Source: Sphagnum magellanicum (taxonomy: Eukaryota; Streptophyta; Sphagnopsida; Sphagnales; Sphagnaceae). From it: DNA of 64,000 nucleotides. A program made the translations under genes and the position numbers. The DNA lies in assembly GCA_021904315.1 (NCBI GenBank), contig CM038912.1:5543061-5607060 (forward strand), written 5' to 3'. This document shows positions 24,740 to 36,400 of the stretch, in pieces (position 1 is the stretch's first letter; each line of letters begins with the position of its first letter). The notes below the pieces were generated by a model that searched no databases, had not been told where the DNA came from, and saw only the letters and a list, made by a program, of their open reading frames with translations.

Positions 24740-27700
24740 TTAATGTCCATCTGCCTCTGTAGGTGCATCTGAATGTTGTTGGAAGACACGGGTTGCACTT
24801 GGGAATCGGGAACCAACTTCAAAATCTGGGTCAGCTGCCACCCGGGCAGCTAGATCATGGAAAAGCACAGCCAAATACGCCTGCCGTACATGCACACATT
24901 ATGCACCAACCATTATGGTACCACTTGCACACTATGACTCAGAAGATTTTTAAGAAACAATTCTGGTACACAAAGCAGATGGTAATGATAGAGAGATACT
25001 TATCAGCAGTCTTTTGTGCGTCCCTGACATCAAAAACACAAGAAAGATGCCTAAGAATGGCAATTGTTGCTACAGTAAAAGCAACATAGTTATCAATTGC
25101 TTCCTACAATACTCAACACTCTAGTGGACAATCCTTTTTGAATGCCACCTCTAGAGTTCTAACTTCCAAAATAACAAATTGCCGACTAACATCACCTCAT
25201 ATAAATGCTTGGGAAGGAACAAGAAATTGAAGTTCCTCACTGACAATGATTTAGCACTGCTGTTGCTTAAAGAAACAATTTAGTGCCTCAACCACACTCC
25301 CATCTAGACTTGCACCAGTCCCCAACTGCCTCAACACATCCCCTTTAAGGAAAATATAACTGGTGAAACATCCAGGGTTAAACCAGAACTCTTCTAAAAA
25401 CCTGCTATGCTGTCTCTCATCTGCCCACCTAAAAAGTAAACAAAGTTCTTTTACAGCAAAGACAACGCACCACTTACATCAGCCAGGCCATCTGCCTGTG
25501 ACACGTGCTGTGCCAAGCTTGTGCTAGTGGTTACACTACTGTTGCCTAGCACCCGTGTGCCAGCTGCATCAGCCACACTCCTCAGCACCTCTTGTGCTGC
25601 TTCTCCTTCCTCCAGTCTCTGTGCTGTTCCCTCCATCTCTGTCTGCAATCTCCTCAAAAATCAATCCACTTTTCCTCAAAGTCTAAATGCCAGAAATTCT
25701 CGGAACCAACAACTGGAGACACTGTGATTTCAGCAATCTAGTTGGCAACAATGAGATAAATGTAACTCCTGGAAAGTTCAGAGTAGAATCTGGAGCATCC
25801 CTTGTCCGGAAAGCATACCTTTTGCCGTTTTGCAACAGGTGAGCCACGTGAGTACACATCACTAAATGGCCGTTGTGGTGGCATGGACTGTTGGCTTTCT
25901 TCATCAGCTGTCATTGTCTCACTCCATCCTGACTGCTCCTCCTGCAATTTCATGCAGAATCCACGACTTTTACCACACCCATGCTTTCCTGGCTACAATG
26001 CAAGCAATATGCACATTCCTTTCACTTGACCTGTCCACCATTCTATGTTTTACCAGTCTCTGGACAAGGCAACACCTGTAGAGGAAACTAGGTGAAGAGG
26101 TTACAGCTGATAGTGGATTCTTCATTTCTGCATATCATGTCTGCTATGTATCAGTTGCCTGGTTCAGATCTCCCAACTAATGGCAGATTGTGATTGTGAT
26201 GAGCATTTTCAAGTTAAAAGCACCACAGCTACTCACTGGAGTAAGAGCCTGCTTCCATCTTTCACTTCCAGATGTATCCCTTGCACTCCCACCTTCAGCC
26301 TGAGATTGGGAACTTGTGGCAACTGCAGGAGGAGGCATCATAGACAGGGCTCCACCACCAAGCACTTGAGACATCATGGGCATCATATGCTGCAACATCC
26401 CTCCTAGGTCTTGGCCAGCAGCTGGAGCTGCACGGCGGCCTCCACTTGCTGCCTCTACATTGCCAACTCCCTGCATCACTTGCTGTACAAGTGTCTCCAT
26501 TGCTGGGCTTCGCATGAACTGCCCAAGAATCCCAGAGCCTGCTTGCTGTGTCTCACTTCCAACCCCTGCTGCTCTTAGAATATTTCCTGGCCCAGGGGCT
26601 CTCCTGTTTTGACTTGGTGTATCCTCAGGTGCCTCCTGATAACCTGCCAAGTTCTGCAGCAGACTATGTCCTGCTTGGCGCTGTTGTTCCTCTGAGTGCT
26701 GGGATTGCTGTCGCCTCCTCCTTGTCTGAGTATTACCAACCCATCAATGCATGCACTTCTAATCTTTGTTTAAATAACCTATGTCCCAAACATAGAAAAA
26801 ATAGGCTAGGACTACCAGTGATCACCACACATCCGTGGAAATGCCTTTGAAAACCTTTTGTCAGAAATCCTGAACATAAGCCACGGGTAAGACCATTAAC
26901 TGTGACAACAAAGTGAGAGATGAGTCTCCCAACACAAAGATGGTGTCCTCATCTTCTCAGCATTGGTACACAAGCCAGCCAAATAAAACCACTTACCCTG
27001 GGTACAAGAGGCTGAAGGCCTCCAAGCCCTAGGCCAACTGGTGGACCTACAACACTGGGTCCACTAGTGTCACCGCTCTCACCCACTTCCATAGTCTCCC
27101 CTGAGGTAGGTTGGCTATTTGTGGCCATTATCTGACCATCCTCACTGCTTGCCATTAACTCCATGCTTACAACTCCACCTTCCCCAATGGACTGGCGACC
27201 CAGACCTTCTGCTGACCCACTACTAGCCTGTGGATCTTCTGCTCCTCTTACATCTGTTTCCATGCTTGACCGTTGTGGTTGAGTGGACTGCTAAAACAAT
27301 CACCTCATTGTCAATGCAAAGTCTAGGAAGAGTAAGGGTGCACTCAGCAACACAGGGTGAATAAAGACAAGCACCTGAGCACCTAGTGGTGGTGGTCCAT
27401 TCTGCAGAGCTTCAGCAAGATGGTGTAGTAAAGGTGCCACTGATGTAACCAGCCTGGCTACGTCCACCCCTCCACTTCCATTCATTGAACTGCCTCTGTC
27501 CCCTGTTCCTGCAGCTCCAGATGCTCCTGTTCCAACCACAATTCCTTCACTTTTTCAACCAAAGACAATACCATGTATCTGCCAAATTTGATATATGAAA
27601 GCCAAAACAAAAATCAGATTACACATGTGAAATGAGTGACTCAACAATTTATCAATGAGATTGCAGAGAAAACTCCACAAATGGTTTGAAGGTCACAATG

Positions 27701-30700
27701 TGTCAGTACCAGCAAAAGGAGGGAGGGGGAAGAAGAGATAAGTGTGGTCACAACTTTGTGAGTGACATTCAGAGTATCAGGACCATCACCTTCATCATGA
27801 ATGGCAAATGGCAGACATGCAATGGAGGACTCCAGCCTGCCCCTTCTCACCTTGCTGGGTGTCAGTAGTCAGATTAGGCTGCCTTGAAGCTGCCACATGT
27901 GGTGTGGAAGCAGGTTGGGATACAGGGGGCACTGCATTTCGTGACAATGTGAAAGGTTGACCTGAAAACTGGTGCTGGAATCTGGCGAGCAAGGGATGAA
28001 AATGAACACCAGTTTCAAAAGAAGCCCAAGGATGCCCAGAACTAGAACCTGCATGTGAATGCACTGGTACAACGCGCATGGCACCATGCTCATCAAATGT
28101 CATGATGGACCCTTGCATGCCAGTATGTGCAGGGGGTATTGGAGTGGCAGTGGTCCCCCCAGCACTCTCATTCACTGGGTGAATTGTGATTCCTGTATCA
28201 GTCAATGTTTGAGAAAGACTGCTCAGGTCTGCACGCTCAGGCATCTGATGGACAGTCACACCACCTGATGCTCGAGATGCTGCATGAGCAAGTTCTTGAG
28301 CTGAGCGTTGGGGTGGAGGAGATGAGAGGGATGGAGAGGGGGAGGCCGATGGAGCACCAAGGTCACTCGTGTGGATGTGAATGTGAATGCTTCGTGGTGT
28401 TCCAGCTGCAGCAGGTGATGGAGCCAATGTAAGAGGGCGTGGTTGTGACTGTCCAATAGGAAATGCAGCTGATGTCTGCAAAGGTAAAGGCTGCAGGGCA
28501 CAACCATGAAGACATCAACATTCCATTGCAAAGAAACAGATTTCAATCCCCATGAAAGCACATCAAGGCTGAATATGGAACTGGGCTAAAAACAATATCA
28601 ATTGTACAACTTGAATTGGCATAGAAGCTTCTTAAACATGGAATCCTGCTCACCTGTACCATGATGGGGTTCGGTCCTGCAGGTGATATAAAGATGGCAG
28701 GCCCTGTATTGACAACAGCCTCACTCTGCACGGGGCAATTCCAGCATACAAAAATTATCAAGGAGCATTCGTCATACAATCCCACTGGCATCAGCAATTC
28801 CAGATTCTGTTTGAATGTGTTTCACCCATAATCTCAGTAAACTCACTGGAGATTGCCCCATGCGCAGAGACAAAGTAGTTCGGCCAAGCTCCAGCAGCAA
28901 AGCTCCCACTTGCTGAATGAGATTGCCATCATGAAATGCAGTGTGTTGTACTTCCTCCCGAGCTGCTGCATCGGTTATTTCTGCCTCATTTGCTAACTGC
29001 TCCCCAAGATGCTGTTGAATGTCACCAGCACAGAGGAGCCAAGATTAGCCCATCAGAAAGAAAAAATCTGCACTAATGCCCTAGTTACCCAAAGTCTTTC
29101 CAAGATTTGACAAAAATCAATGGTGATCCTGACAAAGACCAACTCAGCAATCCTCTTCATGGCACAGAATGTGCATTGAAGTACAGATGCCTGATTTCTG
29201 ATTGTTCATTTTCAAGTTCCCTGGCATGCTCAGCTCTCCTTGCATGAAGTATCTATCAAGTACATGTTAACTCCATTTCCCAGCAGACAGAGCATCAACT
29301 TACAAAACCAGTTGGATCACCTGTAGGCTTTAACCTGAAGCAATGACCTAAAATAATTGAAACCAGACCAGTCAAGGGATTGATTCAACTGCCTATATAA
29401 ACAGGGTATGCAAACAGCTCTCTGGACTGGGTAAGGAACAAACTTACAGCAAGGGCAGAGCTAGCTTGGCCCCGCAAAAGATTGTTCACCCTCTGCACAA
29501 GAGCCCCTAGAGCAGCAGGTGAGGATCTTGTCCTCTCTGTATCCACACCTGAAGGTGTACTGCTGCCCACACTGGTCCCTGAAACTGCACGTCCATCTGG
29601 GATTTGAGTCATTTCAGCTTCTGCACAAACATGCAGTTGGAGAAGAAGGATTCAAATGCCCATATGCATGAGCATCCACAAAGTATGAATCAACTTGTCA
29701 CATATAAACACATTGCCTGCTGATACTCTCACACTTGATCTCAGAGATACAAGTAGTATATACACATATTTGAGCAGGTTCTTGAGTAGTGTAATTCTAT
29801 GCAATCACCATGCCCAAAACATGTACTTACCACGTGATGAGAAGGACTGCTCCAGACGGTCCAAATACTGGGACATAGTTGTCAAAACGTCAGGTACAAC
29901 CTGAAAAAGAGTTTTGAGTAACCATATATTTCATTGTCAATATAGTCCTGTTGCTTCAAATGTGTAGCACACTGCTTCTACTTGAAGGCAGTTGAGGCAT
30001 GTGAGGCAACCATCAGGCACAACCTACAACCTACATAAACATTCTCAGATTGCAAGGCACACACCCCAGGATGTTGGACTGCCTGGAATGGAGAGGGGAC
30101 ACCAGGTGCTGAATTATTTGGCGGCACGCCATAGAGTGCATCAATCTGAAGTTCCAGAGCCCTGCCTTGATTCTCTTCCTCTCCCAGAGCTGGCCTTCCT
30201 TCTGCTTGTGTCCCACCAATCTCTCCACCTTGAGTAGGCAGTACTCCCTGCACCCATCCAGCATATTAATTCCTCCACCCTTGAGCACCATAAAGTAGGG
30301 TTGACTACCACCATTAGAGTTAATGATTATGAAAAGTGTCCCAAAACAATAGATCCATTAGCAAAATGAAAACCAACAAAGTTAAAATGGCCTTCAAAGG
30401 TGACCTCACATACATGGCCTGTAAAAATTGATAACTCTTTAGAATATACTGGCCATAAAAGAGGAGTTGTTGTGCACAGATTGTAAAAACATTACTAAGA
30501 ACTTGCGGAGAAACCTCAACAACAAAACTTTGAAGGTAACATGAAAATGAGTGCAGTCATAACATTATGAAGATCGCTCATGAAGTGTCAGACCATCAAC
30601 TTCATGACAAATAGCAATGATAAGCTGCCATGACTACCAATGACTCCATCAGGTCCCAACAGTGGGTGTGAGTATACAAGTATACAATAATCAGCCCAAA

Positions 30701-33421
30701 TCTTCAAGCAAACCACTGTGTGGTTAGGAAAGCATACAGAGTGAAGAGAAATCATTGAGAGACAAGCTTGTCACAGATCAGTGAAGGACTGAAAATCACT
30801 CACCATGGTAACCGTTGGTGTGTTACCATTACCACCAGTGTTTTGAGCACCAACATTTGCAATTCCCACTGTGTTTAGCACTGCTGAAATTATCTGCAGC
30901 CCAAAATCCCATCCATTAGTGCAAATTGATATCTCCATGAGTATCAAGAAATCCCCATATTCGCAATTAAATATAATCACAATCATGCAAAATTATTTTT
31001 CTTAGGTCGAAGAGCAACTACAGACTGAAGAAAAGGGAAGACAAAATGCACAGATTGGAAGAGCCAGTTTGAAATGAACTATAAAACTAGCAGTACAAAC
31101 AGAAGTGACAGTCTCTCACTTGTCCAGTGACCATCAGCAGTACCATGTCTGTTAGTGGCATTTCTATTGTGACTTTACCCCCTGACTTCATCAACTCCCT
31201 ATAGTGGGTGTAGGACATTGTGCCCAAAACCCTGCATACTATATTTATGTTGCAAATCTGGAAGCAACAAGACTTGGCCACAATACTGGCTAGCACCTTA
31301 CACTGGACAAGGGGAAACATAAAGGGGAAAAACAAAACAGGAGGCACTTGAGGAAGAAAGTACAGAGTATAGCAGACAAAAGGGAGAAGACAAAACAAAA
31401 ATCAAATACTGAAATTCCCAAAAGAAATTTCTCTTTTTGAACCTCTTGTCATCTCAAAGAGAATCTTTAGAGGGTATTCTTCAGAATGACAATGAGATTG
31501 ACCATCTGAGAAATCAAGAAAACTTTAGAACTATAATGCCTCAAGAACATGTAGAACTGACTATTGATAATGCCCAACTCAGAAGTAATAGAGACATTGG
31601 AATGATCATGAGGAGTACGGATCATGTCAAAGTATTGCATACTGCTTGAGTGTATTTATCAAAGATATCAGAGGAAAGACCTCTAGGACTTTGGTTAATG
31701 GCTAACCAAGATGCTACAAGAGAATCCAGTTGAAGTACAATTTAACTTACAAGACATTTTACGGTATATGCTGCCACCAGAAGTGACATTAGAGCACATT
31801 CAACTCTCAATGTCTGGAAAGTCCAGGACAAAAAGATGTTCCACAAACCTACAAACTAGGGATAATCTCATAATACAGCAAGTGTGGGACTTCAAAAGAC
31901 ACTAAAATAAAACAAACTTGAAGGAAAGAAAGGAGGTAGAAATTTGGTAAATATACTAGGTTTGCAATTAGTACACATGGGGCTACCAATACATTTACTA
32001 CACCCAGAAAGACCAAAAGTAGGGAACAGATTATCTATCATAAAACTCTAACCAATCGATTCAGTCCAAAGCTTCCACAACCTTTAAACTGTGGAGTCTG
32101 AAACAACTTATTTCTTGATTATTCTTACACCAAAACTTAAGTGTATTTGGAACTACTGGACTCAAGATGATACATAGATGCAGAAGCAAATATGAGGAGC
32201 AGAACAGTGAAGTCACAGTGGTAAAGTCATACACGACTCAAGTCTGGCATTGCTCCTTCGCCTGTATCAGGAATGTTGATGGTCCCCATCAAGAGACTGT
32301 GAGAGACATGCCCAGCCCTATTTCTTGGTTGTGCAAGAACCACTTCTGATGGGCCTGATGAAGCTGCAAATCCACCAACTAAACTATTACAATTGCATGC
32401 TCCCACAATCATCATCTACAGTCCTAAGTACCAGTATGAAAATTGTCAACAACATAACTCTCATGATTAGTGAGAAATCTCCATATTCATCATTAAGAAA
32501 ACCAAGACCATGTGAAAAACTCTTCTTCAAGGCAAAGAAAAATTCCCATGTAAGGACTGAGAACAGGGAAGGAAAAAAAATACAAAGAAGGGACGAACTA
32601 GAACTAAAAAAGCAATAGAACTACCAGTGGACTTTTCTGTTATAACTTTCCCAGTGACTTCATTAGGTCCCTATGGTGGGTATTGTCCAGAACGAAAAAA
32701 GTGGAAAATACGTGTGGGCCAGTGAAGAATCCAGACCTTCAGCACCAGCAGCGCTTGGACCAGTCCCAGCAGGAGGCAGCAGTGGTCTAGCTACCAAATG
32801 TAACGTATGACCATCCTCCACATCTGTTCAAACCATTCAAGGACCAAGCTTCGACAACCACATAGCAACTTGCATTTCTTATACAAAAACCATGATCATC
32901 CAGACCCATTAGCTAGTGCAGCAAAAGGCTAAAGTGCCCTAGGAACTGTGAAATCAAATGAATGGCTCTGAAATTAGAAGCCAATACAATTGAATCTCCC
33001 TTCCCAGTAGTGTCAGTGGACTGGTTTCATTCTGGCACAGGGAACATGAGTGAAGAAGGATACTGTAAGCTGACAACAACTGATCATCCTTCAGCACCTT
33101 TCCTCGACAAATCAAACGCTGGTTGTCTGCTGGCACCCCAACAACTGTAGCTAGGTGCTCCTTCAAAGCAGGAACAGCCACCTATTGACAACAACTCCAA
33201 CCATCAACACCAAACAAAAATTGTGCACCATAACCAAAAACAAAGAGAAGTTCTCCAAAAAAATAAGAAATTGGAGATAATTTCCAAACACTGCTCACAC
33301 TCACATTCTTGGCAACTCGGATGGTGTAACTTTGTGAGTCAAGGGTCTTGATCTTGATTTCCATGGTTTCACCAGGCACCTCTCCACCACTGCCACCACT
33401 TCTTTCCTGGATGGGTTCCAT
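24740..33421 (-). CDS. BAG6: BAG6/CIP73-like ubiquitin-domain protein, 17 coding exons
   Basis: Coding exons (minus strand, 5' to 3'): 33421-33305, 33181-33064, 32823-32737, 32363-32233, 30893-30804, 30247-30065, 29900-29831, 29620-29448, 29011-28847, 28725-28654, 28490-27851, 27544-27375, 27287-26997, 26725-26237, 25941-25819, 25642-25478, 24880-24740. All junctions are GT-AG, phases agree, and the sum is 1,074 codons plus stop. Residues about 20-95 form a ubiquitin-like domain (EIKIKTLDSQSYTIRV, then QRLICRGKVLKDDQLLSAY, VEDGHTLHLV). Residues 324-402 hold the segment conserved in plant homologues (LLLELGRTT, LRMGQSP, NTGPAIFISP). The middle is Pro/Ser/Gly-rich. A FMRSPAMETLVQQV segment (839-852) resembles STI1-like repeats. 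PVAKRQK (967-973) is a possible nuclear signal. The end has LAARVAADPDFEVGSRFP. Family members act as ubiquitin-linked chaperone scaffolds (BAG6) or kinase partners (CIP73); the exact role here is inferred. Confidence 0.92.
27741..27802 (-). repeat. Intronic dispersed repeat, partial copy
   Basis: The sense strand reads CATGATGAAGGTGATGGTCC followed by TGATACTCTGAATG and a GTTGTGACC block. This matches the second half of the repeat (AATGAAGGTGATGGTCTGAC at 45,525-45,545). It is in the intron after the exon ending 27,851. Confidence 0.5.
30540..30671 (-). repeat. Intronic dispersed repeat (copy in intron 30,248-30,803)
   Basis: In the sense direction of the gene this begins CACACCCACTGTTGGGACCT and ends near CTGCACTCATTTTCATGTTA. 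It aligns over about 140 bases to 45,452-45,598 in an intron of the SCO1-like pseudogene, sharing blocks such as GATGGTCTGACACTT and ATGACTG.ACTCATT. Shorter related copies are at 31,175-31,235, 32,635-32,697 and 27,741-27,802 within this gene. Confidence 0.7.
31175..31235 (-). repeat. Intronic dispersed repeat, partial copy
   Basis: The sense-strand block CCTACACCCACTATAGGGAG followed by TTGATGAAGTCAGGGGG matches the start of the repeat at 30,540-30,671. It lies in the large 1.3-kb intron between the exons ending 32,233 and starting 30,893. Confidence 0.6.
32635..32697 (-). repeat. Intronic dispersed repeat, partial copy
   Basis: The sense-strand block ACAATACCCACCATAGGGAC followed by CTAATGAAGTCACTGGG is close to the copy at 31,175-31,235. 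It lies just downstream of the exon ending at 32,737. Confidence 0.6.
32740..33364 (-). other. Ubiquitin-like domain coding segment
   Basis: Three exons together encode the N-terminal ubiquitin-like fold. The first ends after RVAKN; the second gives VAVPALKEH through SAY; the third gives VEDGHTLHLVARP. Compared with ubiquitin, the KTL, QRLI.GK.L.D and TLHLV positions match. The splice at the SAY/VED junction gives Asn where many plant relatives have His. There is no C-terminal di-glycine at the domain end, so it is an integral domain rather than a conjugated modifier. Confidence 0.88.
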
Positions 33422-33458
33422 GCTCCTTAACACACCACCTTAATTTTGCGTCGTCAAC
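33422..33458 (-). other. 5'UTR part of exon 2
   Basis: This 37-base leader follows acceptor TCTTGGCAG and precedes the ATG at 33,421. Neither it nor the upstream non-coding exon contains an ATG, which supports this start. A GTG-initiated four-codon extension upstream is in frame but unlikely to be used. Confidence 0.8.
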
Positions 33459-34231
33459 CTGCCAAGAGACAATCCAGGCATTTACCTATATTCACAAGGT
33501 GCAATTAAATTCTAGGCTGCAATTGACATTGCAGGATATAGCTCCGTGTGTGATGCTCAAACACCACCATTTAGGTCATCAGACATCAGAGCACAGATGA
33601 GCCAAAATGCATCCTGGTGCATAACCCTAGGTTCTAAAAAAATAATATTCACTGACCTTCAGCATCTGATGCACACTATACCCTTGCAAACAATACTGCA
33701 CTCATACAACTGAAGGTTACACCCAAGCACCAACTTTTGCCAAGAGGGGAGAACAAGACCCACATGCAAAAAGCAACTCCAAAGCAATATCATTCCACAA
33801 CAGGAGAAGCCCATAAAAAGGGGGAAAAAAAAACCGTTCAAAAGAGGAGAGAAGACTTTGAAAGAAATCACAAGATTTGCATTTCCCATCCTCCAACCCT
33901 AAACTTCCAAGTAGCGATGAAACTATCCGGAACTCGTAACTGTCAGATGCAAAACGCACAAACCAAACCACACATGATAATAATAACAACAGCTTCCTTC
34001 TCCCAAATGGACAGAGGATAAATCCCCCCTGCTGCCCCCCCCCCGGGCCTCTCACTAAAGACCAACCCCAAAGATAAAAATTGCATCCCAAAACTCACGC
34101 ACCCCGCAACCTCATAGACTTCCAGATTCCTACTCTCTAAACCTAAACCCCTGATCCCACGACAAAAGGAAAATTTTAAAAAACAACAACAACAACAACA
34201 ACCCACCACAGGAAGAACGGAAAACACATAC
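33459..34231 (-). other. 5'UTR intron of the BAG6-like gene
   Basis: An intron of 773 bp from donor AAAAG/GTATGTG (34,231) to acceptor TTGGCAG (33,459). An (AAC)n run lies at about 34,177-34,200. Open frames of up to 124 codons within it overlap one another and have no family similarity, so they are read as non-coding. 5'UTR introns are common in plant housekeeping genes and can raise expression. Confidence 0.75.
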
Positions 34232-34360
34232 CTTTTCCTTTCCAACGAAACTTGAGGGAAGGGAAGGGAAAACAAACAGAAGCCGCCCCGACCGCTCACG
34301 CTACCACCTCCTTCTCAATTCCGCCTCCTAGCTATTACGACAACGAGCGATCGGTGGAGA
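34232..34360 (-). other. Non-coding exon 1 (5'UTR)
   Basis: A leader rich in CT and GGAGG that begins around the (CT)n tract at 34,358-34,375 and ends at donor AAAAG/GTATG. There is no ATG inside. The 5' boundary is inferred from the TATA position and is uncertain by tens of bases. Confidence 0.55.
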
Positions 34361-34400
34361 GAGAGAGAGAGAGCGCGAGAAAAATATATATACATGTATA
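34358..34400 (-). promoter_or_regulatory. Core promoter: TATA box and (CT)n tract
   Basis: On the minus strand, CATGTATATATATTTTT (about 34,381-34,397) is followed about 15-25 bases downstream by CTCTCTCTCTCTCTC. A TATA box with a pyrimidine-rich CT patch around the start site is a common plant core-promoter layout, and it sits the right distance upstream of the non-coding exon. Confidence 0.6.
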
Positions 34401-34420
34401 TGCAGTGGGGAAAATAGACT

Positions 34421-34950
34421 GAAGTTAAAGAGAGGGAGAGAAGGGGGGGTTTAGGGGGAGAGGGAGAGATCCACAGGAGATTCAGAGGCTCCGCGACAGA
34501 AGAGCCATCATCAAAGCGTGGGTGGAATGTCTGCAGTTGGGAGCAAGGCGTGAAGGAAATGGGTGTGGACAGTGGAGAGGACAGGAGCTCGGTCGCGCCC
34601 TGTCCTGTGCTTCTTTGCGTCGAAGTTTTGTGCTTCGCGAAGATCTTTACCAGTGTTGTCCGGTTATCCAGTTTTTGGACAAACCTCAAGATATCAACAT
34701 AGCATTTTATTTTTTAAAGGAGGATATGTATTTTAAAAATTCAACAGATTAGTTGTAAAGATGGTTATGTATCCAACCATTTTTTATCCCTTTGCCAGTT
34801 ATGAATGAGCTAGGTTTTTAAATGCTAAGAAACTACGGATATGTATAGAACATATGCATCGCAAAATTTCAAATTTGAATTGTATTCAAATCCTTTGCAA
34901 ATTACACACTAGCCCATAAATGTTTAAACATGACCACCTTACATATTCAA
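34421..34950. other. Upstream region of the BAG6-like gene
   Basis: Contains a purine-rich GAGGGAGAGAAGGGGGGG tract at about 34,431-34,448 and otherwise no recognisable gene. Overlapping frames on both strands are short and unsupported. Confidence 0.4.
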
Positions 34951-34953
34951 AGA

Positions 34954-35014
34954 GCTTGTGGGGGAATTGAACCCAAGTTCTTAAAATAAGAACTCTATCC
35001 ATTACAACACAAGC
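34954..35014 (-). pseudogene. tRNA-like relic
   Basis: On the minus strand the 61-base segment starts GCTTGTG and ends CACAAGC, a perfect 7-bp acceptor-like stem. It has a GTTCT/AGAAC anticodon-like stem and a perfect B box, GGTTCAATTCC. It is too short for a normal tRNA, the D arm is poor, and the base before the putative anticodon is A instead of T, so it is read as a decayed tRNA or a tRNA-derived SINE head rather than a working tRNA gene. Confidence 0.5.
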
Positions 35015-35184
35015 TAACTAAAACAAACAAGCACCCAAAACCACCCCCAACACTCAAAATCTAAGAGCCCAAAAAAATATCAAAAGTTTGATGCAACTTG
35101 CTCAAACATATGTGTTGTTGGTGAGGTGTGAAATCCATAACAAAAGCGAAAAATTGTAAATTGCATGATTTACATAATCATCAT

Positions 35185-36400
35185 CAACCTGGAGCTATTC
35201 AAAGTAGCCAACTTCTTCAATCAAACCATAGTTTTCTTCAACTAGAGGATATTCAACTTTCATATAATTTTCAAGAACAGCAATAGGTGTGCAATTCAAA
35301 TGCAATTCATCACGCCAATTTTTTATCACCATGATTATCCAATTTAGATTTTTCACTTGAAGGCTATAGCGTCAGAAGGTTATCAACACACCAGCAAGGC
35401 TAAAAACATGTTCAATCTCAATTTGGGACTTTAAAATCCCAAGGATTTGCTTAGCCAAAAAGCCAACATTTGAAAACTAATCTTCATGGGACTACCATCA
35501 TGAAAAAAGATCTACACATGCATATGGGAAGATAGATAACCTCCTAAATAAATAAAGTTTTCCAATAACAAGAATGCAAGAGGACTCCTCCATTGATACT
35601 TTGACACCAAACATATTACTTTCTTTAGTTATTATTCAAATTGAAAAACAAACACATTAGCACATATCGCACATGCTTGGGAGATTGAGTTTATCAAAGC
35701 AAGTCATAAGCAATGCACATCAACTTGATGAAGGTTGCATATCGTGTTAGTAATCAAAAAAAGGCTTTGAAACAAATACATAATCAGAAATTAGTAGTGT
35801 TGAGAAGCCTTGAACTAGCATCTAAAGGTTTTGATATAAAAAAATGAAAGAGGTCATAACTTTGGACAAGGTAACAAGTCCTATGTTTCAACTTAACCCT
35901 AAATCCCCTATGGGTTGTTTTTTCACAAAACCATAATAATAATTTTTGATGTTTCCTACTAATTAATCTCTCTATATTTGTTGACACATGATCATATTTT
36001 TTGGTGATTGAACGCAATTGAAACTAAGCAAAATACCCTTTCTGATTACTACACAAACATACATAGGGATTGGTTTTGTATTGGCAATAACTTATCAATA
36101 AGTTCCACCCAACTTTGCATTTCAAAATCCGCAAAGGTGGTCATTCAACAACAACTAAAGTTGTAGATGCATTCAAAAGTTACAAGGTTGATAACTTGTT
36201 TCATGGTGATGAGGTGGGTCACATATGACTTGTTATAATGTTGCTAACCTTTTTTGGTTACTTGTGTATATATTTGTGTCGTATCAAGTAATTTGTCACT
36301 ATAGGTCATCTAAATTTTCAATGCCTTAGTATTACCTATAGGAGTTAGTGAATGTTGTGGGGACTGACAGATCACAGCAATACCAAAAAACTAAACATCT
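35185..36400 (-). pseudogene. hAT-family transposase relic
   Basis: The minus strand keeps the C-terminal dimerisation region of hAT transposases. VGFLAKQILGI and EIEHVFSLAGVL (about 35,385-35,480) match the family pattern in which a SERVFSAAG-like core precedes a hydrophobic turn. This is followed by LQVKNLNWIIMVIKNWRDE, matching the usual N..LNL..I..NW tail. Upstream minus-strand frames (to about 36,400) are broken by stops and shifts and only weakly transposase-like. The N-terminal BED zinc finger and the TIRs were not found. It is a dead DNA-transposon fragment; its left boundary is approximate. Confidence 0.75.

Noticed and set aside
26180-28432. Plus-strand frames across the BAG6-like exons
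   Set aside because: They are antisense shadows of GC-rich exons with no independent splice or domain support.
29190-29253. Coding-like peptide ILHARRAEHARELENEQSEI between two BAG6-like exons
   Set aside because: No donor gives a frame that continues into the next exon, while the exon ending 29,448 joins directly in phase to 29,011 and matches the family (SALA followed by HLGEQLANEA).
31120-31398. Possible extra exon in the 1.3-kb intron with a good donor at 31,120
   Set aside because: The segment includes the dispersed intronic repeat, and family members run straight from DLSR to IISAVLNTVG without an insert.
33717-34299. Overlapping minus-strand frames of 118-124 codons upstream of the BAG6-like start
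   Set aside because: They fall in the 5'UTR intron and across its donor site, overlap each other in different frames and show no family motif.
34954-35014. Functional tRNA gene
   Set aside because: It is only 61 bases long with a poor D arm and an abnormal anticodon loop, so it is kept only as a tRNA-like relic.
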